From the NCBI GenBank assembly GCA_049116495.1, contig JAGDYV010000004.1, positions 38,905 to 102,904 on the forward strand: a stretch of DNA of 64,000 nucleotides. Direction: 5' to 3'. The DNA comes from CAJQQK01 sp049116495 (GTDB lineage Bacteria; Pseudomonadota; Alphaproteobacteria; Rhizobiales; Hyphomicrobiaceae). Below the pieces are notes generated by a model. That model was given only the letters and a program-made list of their open reading frames with translations. It searched no databases and had not been told where the DNA came from. Numbering within the stretch: position 1 is the stretch's first letter; each line of letters starts with the position of its first letter. A program made the position numbers and the translations under genes. Shown here one piece after another: positions 52,254 to 61,070 of the stretch.

Positions 52254-53135
52254 TTATCGAAACGTTGTGGCAAGGTGGTCAATTAGGGCGCGGATGCGAG
52301 CCGTCAAATGCCGGCCGGGCGGGTAAACGGCATAGAGGCCACCGGCGGGGATTTCTTCCTTCTCGAACATTATCTTGAGTTTTCCACTTTGAAGAAATGG
52401 ACGCGCCGCGTAGTGCGGTCCGCGCCCGATACCAAAACCGCCAATGGCCATATGCGTAACCGCGCGCGGGGAGTTGGCACTAAACGTGCTCGCGACATCT
52501 ACTGGAACCTCTTCGCCATTGATACGGAACATCCACGTGTATGGCGTTGGTGACGTCAGCAAGATCAGGCAACGATGCGACGCAAGTTCGTGGGGATGCC
52601 TCGGCGTACCATGTTCAGCCAGATAATCGGGCGAGGCGAAAACGACAAAGCGCATGTCCATCAGTTTGCGCGTGGTCAAGCTCGAGTCTTTTAGGGCGCC
52701 AAATCGGATTGCGATATCGAACCCCTCATCGATGAGGCTAACGTGCTGATCCGACAGGTGCATGCTGATTGATACGTTGGGATGAGTCATTTGGAATGGA
52801 TGTAGCGCGTGGACAAGTTCGCGGCTGCCGAAGCCCGTCGGCGCGGTAATCCGGATCGGACCGGCGAGTTCCGCTTCATGCTGATGTACGAGGCCTTCAA
52901 GTTCATCGAACTGGTCTAGCAAAGGGCCGCAACGGGCGTAGTAGGCGCGACCGGTCTCGGTCAGCGTGACGCTGCGAGTCGTACGATTAAAGAGTTGCGC
53001 GCCAAGGCGCTCTTCAAGCTGGCGGATATACTTGCTTGCCAAGCGTGTCGTCATGCCTAGGCGCTTAGCGCCGCCCGTAAATGATCCCTTAGCGGCAACA
53101 GCAATGAACGTCCGCATGCCCTCGATCGTGTCCAT
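52254..53135 (-). CDS. LysR-type transcriptional regulator
   Basis: About 293 aa from ATG 53135, preceded by GGAG; this gives a normal LysR start (MDTIEGMRTFIAVAAKGSF). The HTH is TTRLASKYIRQLEERLGAQLFNRTTR and the effector domain follows. Divergent from the GST gene, so likely its regulator. It belongs to the CrgA/DsdC-like short-form group judged by the AHGxxxRxTxSVTLTETG region. Confidence 0.88.
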   Translation of the reverse strand: MDTIEGMRTFIAVAAKGSFTGGAKRLGMTTRLASKYIRQLEERLGAQLFNRTTRSVTLTETGRAYYARCGPLLDQFDELEGLVHQHEAELAGPIRITAPTGFGSRELVHALHPFQMTHPNVSISMHLSDQHVSLIDEGFDIAIRFGALKDSSLTTRKLMDMRFVVFASPDYLAEHGTPRHPHELASHRCLILLTSPTPYTWMFRINGEEVPVDVASTFSANSPRAVTHMAIGGFGIGRGPHYAARPFLQSGKLKIMFEKEEIPAGGLYAVYPPGRHLTARIRALIDHLATTFR

Positions 53136-53185
53136 CCGGCAGCTCCAAATCGGCTTGATTGTCCACATTTTGTGCCTAAACATTC

Positions 53186-53212
53186 CCAATATCAATGTAT
53201 TATAACCAATAT
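53186..53212. promoter_or_regulatory. CCAATAT direct repeat in LysR-GST gap
   Basis: CCAATAT occurs at 53186-53192 and 53206-53212, exactly 20 bases (two helical turns) apart in an AT-rich divergent gap. It could be the site of the adjacent LysR protein. The evidence is modest. Confidence 0.3.
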
Positions 53213-53281
53213 GGGTATGCGCTAGGTGTTCGTCATTGGCCGTTAGTGATTTAGGCGGCGTCTAGAGCAAAGGAACGTCAG

Positions 53282-53902
53282 ATGTCGAACGTCATAAAGA
53301 TCCATAGTTTCCCACTTTCCGGTCATGCACATCGGGTTGAACTTTTCGCGAACCTGGCTGGTATCAAGCATGAGGTGATCAACGTCGACCTTGCTGCTGG
53401 AGAGCAAAGGCGGTCGGCATTTCTGGCGCTAAATCCGTCGGGCCAGGTCCCTGTTATCGAGGACGGCGATGTTGTTATCTCGGATGCAAACGCTATTTTG
53501 GTATATCTCGCGCGTAAGTATGCACCGGATTTCCTCCCGCGAGAGCTGGAACGTGAAGCGGAAGTGCAGAAATTCCTGACGCTAGCTGCCGGCGAGATTG
53601 CTTTCGGTCCCGCGGCCGCTCGCTTGATCAACGTGTTCAAGGCACCGCTTGATGCCGATTTCGCCAAGGCGACGGCTTCAAAAGTTTTGGGAAAACTTGA
53701 AGCACATCTTGAGGGCCGTGACTTCCTCGTCGGAAATGCGCCGACGATTGCTGATATCGCGATCTATAGCTACACGGCACACGCCCCCGAAGGTGATGTG
53801 TCGTTGCAACCTTACCCGAACGTACGTCGTTTGCTTGCCAATATTGAAGCACTGGACGGGTTTGTGCCGATGCCATCAACAAGAGTTGGCTTGGCGGCAT
53901 GA
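53282..53902 (+). CDS. Glutathione S-transferase family protein
   Basis: About 206 aa with AAAGGA upstream. Thioredoxin-like N-domain (KIHSFPLSGHAHRVELFANL, then NPSGQVPVIEDGDVVISDANAILVYLA with the GSH-binding QVPVI and SDANAI) and a helical C-domain with GNAPTIADIAIYSYTAHAPEG. The catalytic Ser/Tyr/Cys residue is probably Ser in FPLSGH. Divergent from LysR and followed by a reductase fusion gene. Confidence 0.88.
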   Translation: MSNVIKIHSFPLSGHAHRVELFANLAGIKHEVINVDLAAGEQRRSAFLALNPSGQVPVIEDGDVVISDANAILVYLARKYAPDFLPRELEREAEVQKFLTLAAGEIAFGPAAARLINVFKAPLDADFAKATASKVLGKLEAHLEGRDFLVGNAPTIADIAIYSYTAHAPEGDVSLQPYPNVRRLLANIEALDGFVPMPSTRVGLAA

Positions 53903-53918
53903 AGTTCGACCCAAGCTG

Positions 53919-53949
53919 GTCCGCCGTAACAATCACCTAAACGGCGGGC
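53919..53949 (+). terminator. GC-rich hairpin between GST and reductase fusion
   Basis: GTCCGCCGT pairs with ACGGCGGGC (one G-U pair) across a 13-base loop, 17 bases after the GST stop. There is no T-run. It may attenuate or separate the two transcripts. Confidence 0.4.
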
Positions 53950-54028
53950 TCGGCCTCCCCTTGCTAAGTTGGAAACCAGTAGCTGGGCACCAGAATGCCC
54001 GAACAAGATACCTAAATCGAGGGCCAAC

Positions 54029-56107
54029 ATGGTCGAAAAGCCAAGTGAAAATGTCAATGACTCACCCTTTCATGCCGGTGAGCAGGAACTACAAGCGCGT
54101 GTTGGCAAGCGCGAGCAAATGGAGCGTTTGGGGAGCCGGGTTATTCGCAAGTTCATGCCAGACCAACACCGCGTATTCTTCGAGAAACTACCATTCCTGA
54201 TTGTCGGCGGCGTTGATGGCTTAGGATGGCCTTGGGCATCTGTCGTCTCAGGCCGGCCGGGTTTTATTCAATCTCCGGACGCTAGTACTTTGCTGATTGA
54301 TGGACATTTGCCTGTAGGTGACCCATTGCAAGAAGCATTCGTACCAGATGCCCGGCTGGGCTTACTCGGCATGGAGCCGGCTACGCGCCGACGCAATCGG
54401 ATGAACGGTCATCTCACGGAAGCTGCCAATAGTGGTTTTGCGGTTGCCGTCGACCAGTCATTTGGTAACTGCCCGCAGTACATTCAGACTCGCTCAATTG
54501 AGTTCGTTCGCGAGCCTGGTACGCCAAGTGTCGGTCGTGGCTCAAATGATTTCTTCTCTTTGGATGAGCCGTCTCAAGGTTTGATTGCGTCCGCCAACAC
54601 GTTCTTTGTCGCGAGCTTCGCGCGCTCAGACAAAGAAAATAGCATCGGCGATGTCGACGTATCGCATCGTGGCGGGCGTGCCGGCTTCGTAAAGGTCGAT
54701 GGCAGTACGCTCACCATTCCAGATTATCCCGGCAATTACCATTTCAATACGCTTGGCAACTTCCTGGCCAACCCGAAGGCGGGCCTGACATTCGTAGATT
54801 TCGAAACAGGTGACGTACTTTACCTGACTGGAAAAGTCGAACTGATCTGGGAAGACGATGCTGAAGTCGAAGCGTTTATGGGCGCGGAGCGCGCATGGCG
54901 CTTCACCCTTGATCATGGTCGTTATATTGAAGACGCGTTGCCGTTCCGCGCGCCGATGGAGGAGTATTCGCCGAATTCCTTGTTGACAGGTGACTGGCAG
55001 CAGACGGCTTCAACTTTGGCAGCACAAGCTAAGCGTGACGCTTGGCGGCCGTATAGGCTGACTCGCATCGAAGATGAGAGTTCAGTTATTCGATCATTGT
55101 ATCTGGCACCAGTAGACGGTGATGGCCTGCCATCCTTCAAGGCCGGTCAATTCTTGACCATTCGCGTGCAGCCAGACGATGCCGACAAGCCGATCGTGCG
55201 CACATATACGGTTTCGTCTTCGCCAGGCGATGAGGTGTATCGTATCTCAGTGAAACGTGAGCCTAACGGTCGCGTTTCAAAGTATCTCCACGATGCCCTG
55301 AAGCCGGGCGATATCGTCGAAGTCAAGGCGCCGTCTGGTAGCTTCTTTGTTGATCCGAGCCAAACGCGACCGGCTGTGCTGTTGGCGGGCGGTGTCGGCA
55401 TCACACCAATTATCTCAATGGCGCAACACGTCTTATCGGAGGGGATCCGAACGCGCCATCTACGACCGTTGACGATCCTGCACGCCGCGCAGACAACCGA
55501 GCATCGCGCCTTTGCAGATGATTTTCGGGAACTACAGCAACGGTCCGATGGTGAAATCCGCTATTTCTCATTCATCAGCCGGCCACAATCTGATGAGAAG
55601 CGGGGTGTCGCTTTCAATTATACCGGACACATTTCAGCGAATGCGCTGAGGCAGGTTCTGGCTTTGGATGACTATGATTTCTATCTCTGCGGTCCGGTCT
55701 CGTTCATGCAATCAATCTATGACACGTTGCGGTTGTTGGGCGTGCGAGACCAGCGCATATTTGCCGAAGCCTTCGGTCCCGCTTCCCTCAAGCGAAACCC
55801 CGATACTGGCCACGCAGTTTTCGTACCTCAAGAAGAAGCAGAAGCGGCAGTCATCAAGTTCGCGCAAGCCGGTTTCGAACAGCATTGGAACAAAGGTCAT
55901 GCGACCATCCTTGAAACTGCAGAGCAGCAAGGGCTTTCTCCGGCTTACGGGTGTCGCAGTGGATCATGCGGCTCCTGTGCGGTGAAACTAAGATCTGGCA
56001 GCGTTGCTTATCGTTCTGAGCCATCTGCAACTATCGCAGCTGACGACGTGTTGATTTGCTGCGCCGTACCGGGCAAGGGCTCAGGCACGGTGGTGGTCGA
56101 TCTTTGA
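54029..56107 (+). CDS. PNPOx-like/ferredoxin reductase/ferredoxin fusion protein
   Basis: About 692 aa from ATG 54029 (GAGGG upstream; a longer frame to 53969 is less likely). N-terminal third (about 25-320) resembles the pyridoxamine-phosphate-oxidase-like split-barrel (FFEKLPFLIVGGVDGLGWPWAS, ... GNYHFNTLGNFLANPKAGLTFVDF). It is followed by a FAD/NAD(P)H reductase (QFLTIRVQPDD, IVRTYTVSSSP, LAGGVGITPIISM) and a C-terminal [2Fe-2S] ferredoxin with C642, C647, C650 and C677/C678 in GCRSGSCGSCAVKL and ICCAVP. Such fusions can move electrons from NAD(P)H to the flavin barrel; biological substrates are poorly known. Adjacent to LysR and GST genes, it may be a detoxifying reductase. Confidence 0.85.
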   Translation: MVEKPSENVNDSPFHAGEQELQARVGKREQMERLGSRVIRKFMPDQHRVFFEKLPFLIVGGVDGLGWPWASVVSGRPGFIQSPDASTLLIDGHLPVGDPLQEAFVPDARLGLLGMEPATRRRNRMNGHLTEAANSGFAVAVDQSFGNCPQYIQTRSIEFVREPGTPSVGRGSNDFFSLDEPSQGLIASANTFFVASFARSDKENSIGDVDVSHRGGRAGFVKVDGSTLTIPDYPGNYHFNTLGNFLANPKAGLTFVDFETGDVLYLTGKVELIWEDDAEVEAFMGAERAWRFTLDHGRYIEDALPFRAPMEEYSPNSLLTGDWQQTASTLAAQAKRDAWRPYRLTRIEDESSVIRSLYLAPVDGDGLPSFKAGQFLTIRVQPDDADKPIVRTYTVSSSPGDEVYRISVKREPNGRVSKYLHDALKPGDIVEVKAPSGSFFVDPSQTRPAVLLAGGVGITPIISMAQHVLSEGIRTRHLRPLTILHAAQTTEHRAFADDFRELQQRSDGEIRYFSFISRPQSDEKRGVAFNYTGHISANALRQVLALDDYDFYLCGPVSFMQSIYDTLRLLGVRDQRIFAEAFGPASLKRNPDTGHAVFVPQEEAEAAVIKFAQAGFEQHWNKGHATILETAEQQGLSPAYGCRSGSCGSCAVKLRSGSVAYRSEPSATIAADDVLICCAVPGKGSGTVVVDL

Positions 56108-56118
56108 TGATTTAGGTC

Positions 56119-56895
56119 TCAGCCAGATACAGAACTCCAACTAACGATAACAACCCAACCGATTATTTCGGTACTTTGTTGGATCGCGCCTAGCACATCG
56201 CCAGTCTGGCCTCCGATCTGGCGCCAAGCGAGCGAGGCAAGTATCAGACCGACTACTATCATAGAAATCGCGATGATTGGCCATGCGCTTGTAAAGGCTG
56301 CTAGTGCAACCAACCCTAGAATACCAGCAATTACACATCGCGGCATGGCAACACCTGAGGCCGACTTGCCCAGCCCGTCTGTGCGCGCGGATGGCATGGC
56401 GAACAGACCAATCACCATCGCAGTGCGGCTTGCGGAGGCAAGGGCGATCATTGCGCCAGCAACGACATGCGGTGCATCCAAGGCCGCGATGCACACTGCG
56501 CGCGCCGCAAGCGACAATATCAACGTGAGGATGCCGTAGCTGCCGACATGACTGTCGCGCATGATAGCCAGCTTGCCGATCCGGTCCTGACCGCCACCAA
56601 GGCCATCAGCGGTGTCGGCAAGGCCGTCTTCGTGCAAGGCACCGGTCAATGCAATACCGGTGGCGATGGCGACAACTGCAGCGAGAGGCGGGGGTAAATG
56701 CGCCGCATGTGCCACGGCATAAGCCGTTGCGCTTAAACCACCAATGATCAGGCCAACAAGTGGGAACGCCCAGACAGTCGATGCCGTAGCGGGCACGGGC
56801 GGGCGAACCCGGCCCCCCGGCAATCGAGTTAACGTCATCAATGCGATACGCGCTTCGGCCAACCGCTGCAAGACCCAATCGCGCGCCACGTTCAT
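56119..56895 (-). CDS. cobS: Adenosylcobinamide-GDP ribazoletransferase
   Basis: About 258 aa, six or more membrane segments. Markers are PLVGLIIGGLSATAY, the conserved GALHEDGLADTADGLGGGQ (Asp-rich active site) and RDSHVGSYGILTL. Joins alpha-ribazole to adenosylcobinamide-GDP to give adenosylcobalamin (phosphate). Start overlaps the cobT stop by four bases; last gene of cobU-cobT-cobS. Convergent with the reductase fusion gene. Confidence 0.93.
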   Translation of the reverse strand: MNVARDWVLQRLAEARIALMTLTRLPGGRVRPPVPATASTVWAFPLVGLIIGGLSATAYAVAHAAHLPPPLAAVVAIATGIALTGALHEDGLADTADGLGGGQDRIGKLAIMRDSHVGSYGILTLILSLAARAVCIAALDAPHVVAGAMIALASASRTAMVIGLFAMPSARTDGLGKSASGVAMPRCVIAGILGLVALAAFTSAWPIIAISMIVVGLILASLAWRQIGGQTGDVLGAIQQSTEIIGWVVIVSWSSVSG

Positions 56896-57905
56896 TGCGT
56901 TGACACTCCCGCCTCGGCGAATGTCGCCATGCCGTTGTGGCAGGTTAGTGCGGCGCGTAGGACGGACAGAGCTAAGGCGGCGCCGGTCCCTTCACCAAGC
57001 CGCATGTCAAGGTCAAGCAATGGCCGTTTGCCAATTTTCTTGAGTAGCTGGTGATGCCCCGGTTCGCCACTCATGTGGCCAACAAGGCAGTGATCCAGCA
57101 GTGACGGATTGAGCGCGTGCAAGATACCGGCGGCGGCAGTGCAAATGTACCCATCCAGTATCACTGGCGTTCGTTGCAAGCGGGCTGCGAGGATTGCGCC
57201 GCAAAGTGCGGCTTGCTCGTGCCCGCCGTAGGCTTGGAGGACTGCAAGCGGATTGCCTTGCAAAGAAGCATGCCGAGCGAGGCCGGATTCGAGCGATGCG
57301 ATTTTGAGAGCCACACCGTCTGCACCGGAGCCCGTGCCTGGACCAACCCACTGCGCAGTGGGACCGCCAAACAGTGCTGCGCAAAGTGCAGCGGCAACGG
57401 TCGAATTGCCGATTCCCATTTCACCCAAGATCAGAATATCTGCAACTGGTCTGACGGCATTGGCGCCCCGATTGAGGGCATCAACGACCTGTGGCTCAGT
57501 CATTGCTTCGTCAATTGTGAAATCCCTAGTCGGGGTGAGTTGCTCAAGCGCGATAACAGATAGCGCGGCACCGTTAATTTGGCACAATTGGTTGATCGCC
57601 GCACCGCCGGTCTCGAAGTTCTGCACCATCTGAGCTGTAACGCTTTGCGGGAAAGCGTTGACGCCTTGCGCACAAACACCGTGGTTGCCAGCGAACACAA
57701 GCGCCTGAGCGTGTTTGATTTCTGGACGCGGTGTTGCCCGCCAACCAGCCATAAACAAGGCGAGTTCTTCCAGGCGTCCAAGTGATCCGGGCGGCTTAGT
57801 CAGTGTCGCCTGTCGTGCTTTTGCGGTGCCCATAGCTATGGCATCAGGCTTCGGAAGGTCGGCGATCAAATCGGCTACATCGGAGAGGCGATCGAAGTGG
57901 ATCAT
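56892..57905 (-). CDS. cobT: Nicotinate-nucleotide-dimethylbenzimidazole phosphoribosyltransferase
   Basis: About 337 aa. Markers: KPPGSLGRLEELALFMAG, VFAGNHGVCAQGVNAFP, GEMGIGNSTVAAAL, and near the C-terminus DLDMRLGEGTGAALAL with the catalytic Glu in LGEGTGA. Makes alpha-ribazole phosphate from dimethylbenzimidazole (called CobU in P. denitrificans). Overlaps cobU and cobS by four bases on both sides. Confidence 0.95.
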   Translation of the reverse strand: MIHFDRLSDVADLIADLPKPDAIAMGTAKARQATLTKPPGSLGRLEELALFMAGWRATPRPEIKHAQALVFAGNHGVCAQGVNAFPQSVTAQMVQNFETGGAAINQLCQINGAALSVIALEQLTPTRDFTIDEAMTEPQVVDALNRGANAVRPVADILILGEMGIGNSTVAAALCAALFGGPTAQWVGPGTGSGADGVALKIASLESGLARHASLQGNPLAVLQAYGGHEQAALCGAILAARLQRTPVILDGYICTAAAGILHALNPSLLDHCLVGHMSGEPGHHQLLKKIGKRPLLDLDMRLGEGTGAALALSVLRAALTCHNGMATFAEAGVSTQ

Positions 57906-58423
57906 CGTGCTGATCCGGGTTTTAGTTGCAGTGAGAGGCCCGATACCGCCAGGTGGACTTCATCGGCAGCACCTGCCACGCGTTGATTGAGCAAGCCAGC
58001 CGCGTCGCGGAACGCACGCGCCAACTTGTTTTCCGGAACGATGCCGGCGCCAACTTCGTTCGTCACAAAGACGACGGGCGTGTGCTGGTCCGCAAGAGCG
58101 GCTGTCAGTTCGCCCGCCGCCGCTTCCCAATCCGCATTATCTAACATTAGATTGCTGAGCCAAAGCGTCAGGCAGTCGACCAGACGAGGCCCACGACCGT
58201 TCGTTTCCTTGAGCGCGGCGGTTAGATTGATCGGCACTGTAAGCGTCGTCCACTCCGGGCCGCGGCGAGCCCGGTGCTGAGTTATTCGATTGGCCATTTC
58301 GTCATCGTACGGCTCGGCAGTCGCAATATAGATCGGATTGTCGCCAAGGCCGCCGACGAGGCGCTCGGCGAGCGCGCTTTTGCCCGATCGTGCGCCGCCC
58401 GTGACTAGAAATATCTTGCTCAT
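57902..58423 (-). CDS. cobU: Adenosylcobinamide kinase/guanylyltransferase
   Basis: About 173 aa from ATG 58423, which puts the P-loop TGGARSGKSALAER at the N-terminus as expected; the longer frame to 58531 is not likely. Markers: YIATAEPYDDEMANRI, HRARRGPEWTT (guanylylated His in HRARR), DCLTLWLSNLM and VTNEVGAGIVPENKLARAFRD. Phosphorylates and guanylylates adenosylcobinamide (CobP in P. denitrificans). First gene of the cobUTS operon, divergent from the phosphatase gene 85 bases away. Confidence 0.95.
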   Translation of the reverse strand: MSKIFLVTGGARSGKSALAERLVGGLGDNPIYIATAEPYDDEMANRITQHRARRGPEWTTLTVPINLTAALKETNGRGPRLVDCLTLWLSNLMLDNADWEAAAGELTAALADQHTPVVFVTNEVGAGIVPENKLARAFRDAAGLLNQRVAGAADEVHLAVSGLSLQLKPGSAR

Positions 58424-58508
58424 CCAGTCGGGAATAAGCAAATAGGTGGCGCTGGCAAAGCGAAAAATGCGCCAAGTTGGCACTAGCCCGCATAAAGAGG
58501 TAATCGGA

Positions 58509-59105
58509 TTGGCAACAGAGTTCCTGCTCATTCGGCATGCGCCGTCGCATCCGTCAGGGCATCTTTACGGCCGCACGGATGTTGCCGCGGATGTCACGGA
58601 CAGCATGGAGATTGCTGCTGTTCGACAGGCCGCCGGGGTTGTAACTCATTGGGTATCAAGCCCTGCCTTGCGTTGTCGACAGACGCTCACGGCGATCTGG
58701 GGCGACGCTGTGCTGCCCACGGAAGATCCACGTTTATGGGAGCAGGATTTTGGTGAATGGGACGGCTTGTCTTACGCAGATGTGCCCGATCTCGGTGCCT
58801 TGCCACCAAATTCTTTGGCGCATCATCGTCCGCCCGCTGGTGAAAGCTTCAAGGATGTCTGCGATCGCGTGCATCCGGCGATGCGCGACATCGCTGCGCG
58901 AACTGGCAAATCCCGCGTCGCCATCGTTGCCCATGCCGGCGTCGTGCGCGCTGCGATCGCGCTTAGCTTTGCGGCATCGAAGCACGACGCCGCAGCCTCA
59001 GCCTTGTCGTTTGATGTGGAACCGTTGTCGTTGACAGTGTTGCGCATGCATGCTGTCGACGCCATTTCGATTGCCTGCACGAACTGGCGCCCGTCATGCA
59101 CATGA
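58509..59105 (+). CDS. cobC: Histidine phosphatase, likely alpha-ribazole phosphatase
   Basis: About 198 aa from TTG 58509, with AAAGAGG eight bases upstream; the open frame before it overlaps the cobU region. Motifs of the branch: LLIRHAPSHPSG (RHG/RHA motif), GRTDVAAD, RCRQTLTAIW, ED and later VAHAGVVRAAIAL with the second His. The position between cobUTS and cbiB points to alpha-ribazole-5'-phosphate (or adenosylcobalamin phosphate) dephosphorylation. Name cobC follows Salmonella usage. Confidence 0.8.
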   Translation: MATEFLLIRHAPSHPSGHLYGRTDVAADVTDSMEIAAVRQAAGVVTHWVSSPALRCRQTLTAIWGDAVLPTEDPRLWEQDFGEWDGLSYADVPDLGALPPNSLAHHRPPAGESFKDVCDRVHPAMRDIAARTGKSRVAIVAHAGVVRAAIALSFAASKHDAAASALSFDVEPLSLTVLRMHAVDAISIACTNWRPSCT

Positions 59106-59139
59106 TGTTTGGACGAGCACGGCGCATGCGAGTGACCTT

Positions 59140-60081
59140 ATGAACATGGCCGCGATCCTATTGCTTGCGATGATCATCGAGGTTGCTGTTGGTTGGCCAG
59201 AATGGCTTCATCGGAGAATCGGCCATCCAGTCACTTGGATAGGACGTTTCATCAGCTTTCTGGATCGCCGGTACAATCGAGCGGACACGCCTGATCGTTT
59301 GCGCAGATTTTATGGGATGGTCGCGGCAATTTGCGCCATCGGGCTTGTTGGTTTCGCGGGTTGGATTATGGCCCATTTGCTCCCGAATGGCCTCTGGGGT
59401 GTACTGATTGGCGGCGTAATAGCCTGGCCGCTGTTGGCGACTCGTTCGATGTACGAGCACGTCGCGGCGGTCGCGCGGCCCTTGGCAAGCGATGATATTG
59501 GCAAGGCGCGCGAGGCGGTTGCAATGATCGTCGGACGAGAGCCCGACCGACTTGAGCCGGCGGCCATATCTCGAGCTGCTTTGGAAAGCCTCGCGGAGAA
59601 TACGTCTGACGGTATTGTAGCACCGGTATTTTGGGGGCTGCTCTTGGGTTTACCGGGGATAGCTGGCTACAAAGCCGTTAACACCCTGGACTCGATGATC
59701 GGTCATCGCACGCCACGTCATGAGGCGTTTGGGTGGGCTGCTGCGCGTATTGACGATATTGCGAATTTCTTGCCGGCGCGTCTGACAGGCGGAATGTTTT
59801 GCATCATTTCAAGCCGTTTCAGGGCAGCGTTCGCCTGCATGTTGCGTGATGGCCGCCAACACCGATCGCCCAACGCCGGCTGGCCTGAAGCAGCCTTGGC
59901 CGGTGCACTAAACGTGCGACTGTCGGGCCCGCGTGCCTATGCAGCCGGCGTGTCCGATGAACCCTGGTTGAATTTTGCGGCGCGCGACGCTGAGGCGATG
60001 GATCTTGAACGGGGGCTGGCGCTGTTTGTGCGTACAATGCTGCTGCTTGCTGGCATGCTTGCGTTATTGGCAATGATTTGA
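59140..60081 (+). CDS. cbiB: Adenosylcobinamide-phosphate synthase
   Basis: About 313 aa from ATG 59140; the frame upstream overlaps the phosphatase gene. Membrane protein with VDP-like start replaced by AILLLAMIIEVAVGWPEWLHR, the conserved HPVTWIGRFISFLDRRYN, ENTSDGIVAPVFW, the YKAVNTLDSMIGHRTPRHE stretch and RLTGGMFC. Attaches (R)-1-amino-2-propanol phosphate to adenosylcobyric acid (CobD of P. denitrificans). Its stop overlaps the TTG of the next frame; the next gene starts 12 bases later at 60093. Confidence 0.93.
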   Translation: MNMAAILLLAMIIEVAVGWPEWLHRRIGHPVTWIGRFISFLDRRYNRADTPDRLRRFYGMVAAICAIGLVGFAGWIMAHLLPNGLWGVLIGGVIAWPLLATRSMYEHVAAVARPLASDDIGKAREAVAMIVGREPDRLEPAAISRAALESLAENTSDGIVAPVFWGLLLGLPGIAGYKAVNTLDSMIGHRTPRHEAFGWAAARIDDIANFLPARLTGGMFCIISSRFRAAFACMLRDGRQHRSPNAGWPEAALAGALNVRLSGPRAYAAGVSDEPWLNFAARDAEAMDLERGLALFVRTMLLLAGMLALLAMI

Positions 60082-60092
60082 GAGACAGGCGC

Positions 60093-61070
60093 ATGCGCGA
60101 TCATGGCGGCAATATTGACGAGGCGATCGCCAGGTTTGGCGGGGAAGCCGCGCGTTGGATCGATCTTTCGACGGGCATTAACCGGCAGCCGTACCCAATC
60201 CCGTCAGTTTCGCAACGGGCCTGGACAGATTTGCCGACACATTCCGCACGGGAGAATTTATCCTCGAAAGCAGCGCGTGCCTACAGCACGACGGCGAATG
60301 TTCTGCCCGTCGCTGGTGCACAGGCCGCGATTCAGTTGATCCCACGATTGATGACGGCCGGCACCGCACGTGTGCTGGCGCCGACCTACAACGAGCATGC
60401 AGCGGCGCTGCGTCAGATTGGCTGGCAGGTTAGCGAAGTCGAAGAAATTGGCGGCCTTGACGGTGCTAGTTTGGCTGTGGTCGTCAATCCGAACAACCCA
60501 GACGGGCGCCGGTACGCTCGTCACGACCTTTTAGCCCTAGCGGATAAGGTTGGGCTTTTGGTTGTCGATGAGAGTTTTGCCGATCTTTCACCTGAACTGT
60601 CGCTCGCCCCTTTTGCTGACCGGTCGGGGCTCCTGGTGCTGCGATCTTTTGGCAAGTTCTACGGTTTAGCGGGACTTCGGCTCGGGTTCGTCATCGGAGC
60701 TTCAGATAGGTTGTCTGCACTGCACGAAATGGCGGGACCGTGGTCTGTGTCAGGAGTGGCACTGGAGATCGGCCAAAGGGCGCTTGATGATGATGCGTGG
60801 CGATCGCAAACCACCGAACGATTGCAGCGCGAAGCTGAGCGACTGGATCGACTTGCCTATAGAGCTGGTTGGGAATTAGTCGGCGGCACGGCGCTGTTCC
60901 GCACCTACGTAACGTCGAATGCTGCCAAGTCACGGGATGGTCTGGCAAGTCATCAGATTTGGACTAGGATCTTTCCCTATTCGGAAAGTTGGCTGCGACT
61001 GGCGTTGCCTGGCAGCGACATCGAATGGCAGAGGCTTGAAGCGGCCCTTGATGTGAAGCCATCTGACTAA
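60093..61070 (+). CDS. cobD: Threonine-phosphate decarboxylase
   Basis: About 325 aa from ATG 60093 (MRDHGGNIDEAIARFGG), a normal start for the family. Aminotransferase fold I: WIDLSTGINRQPYP, VVVNPNNPDGRRYARHDL, VVDESFADLSPE, and the PLP Lys near position 188 in SFGKFYGLAGLRLGF. Makes aminopropanol phosphate for CbiB (called CobC in P. denitrificans). It ends convergently with cobQ with a 4-base overlap of the stop codons (CTAA). Confidence 0.9.
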   Translation: MRDHGGNIDEAIARFGGEAARWIDLSTGINRQPYPIPSVSQRAWTDLPTHSARENLSSKAARAYSTTANVLPVAGAQAAIQLIPRLMTAGTARVLAPTYNEHAAALRQIGWQVSEVEEIGGLDGASLAVVVNPNNPDGRRYARHDLLALADKVGLLVVDESFADLSPELSLAPFADRSGLLVLRSFGKFYGLAGLRLGFVIGASDRLSALHEMAGPWSVSGVALEIGQRALDDDAWRSQTTERLQREAERLDRLAYRAGWELVGGTALFRTYVTSNAAKSRDGLASHQIWTRIFPYSESWLRLALPGSDIEWQRLEAALDVKPSD

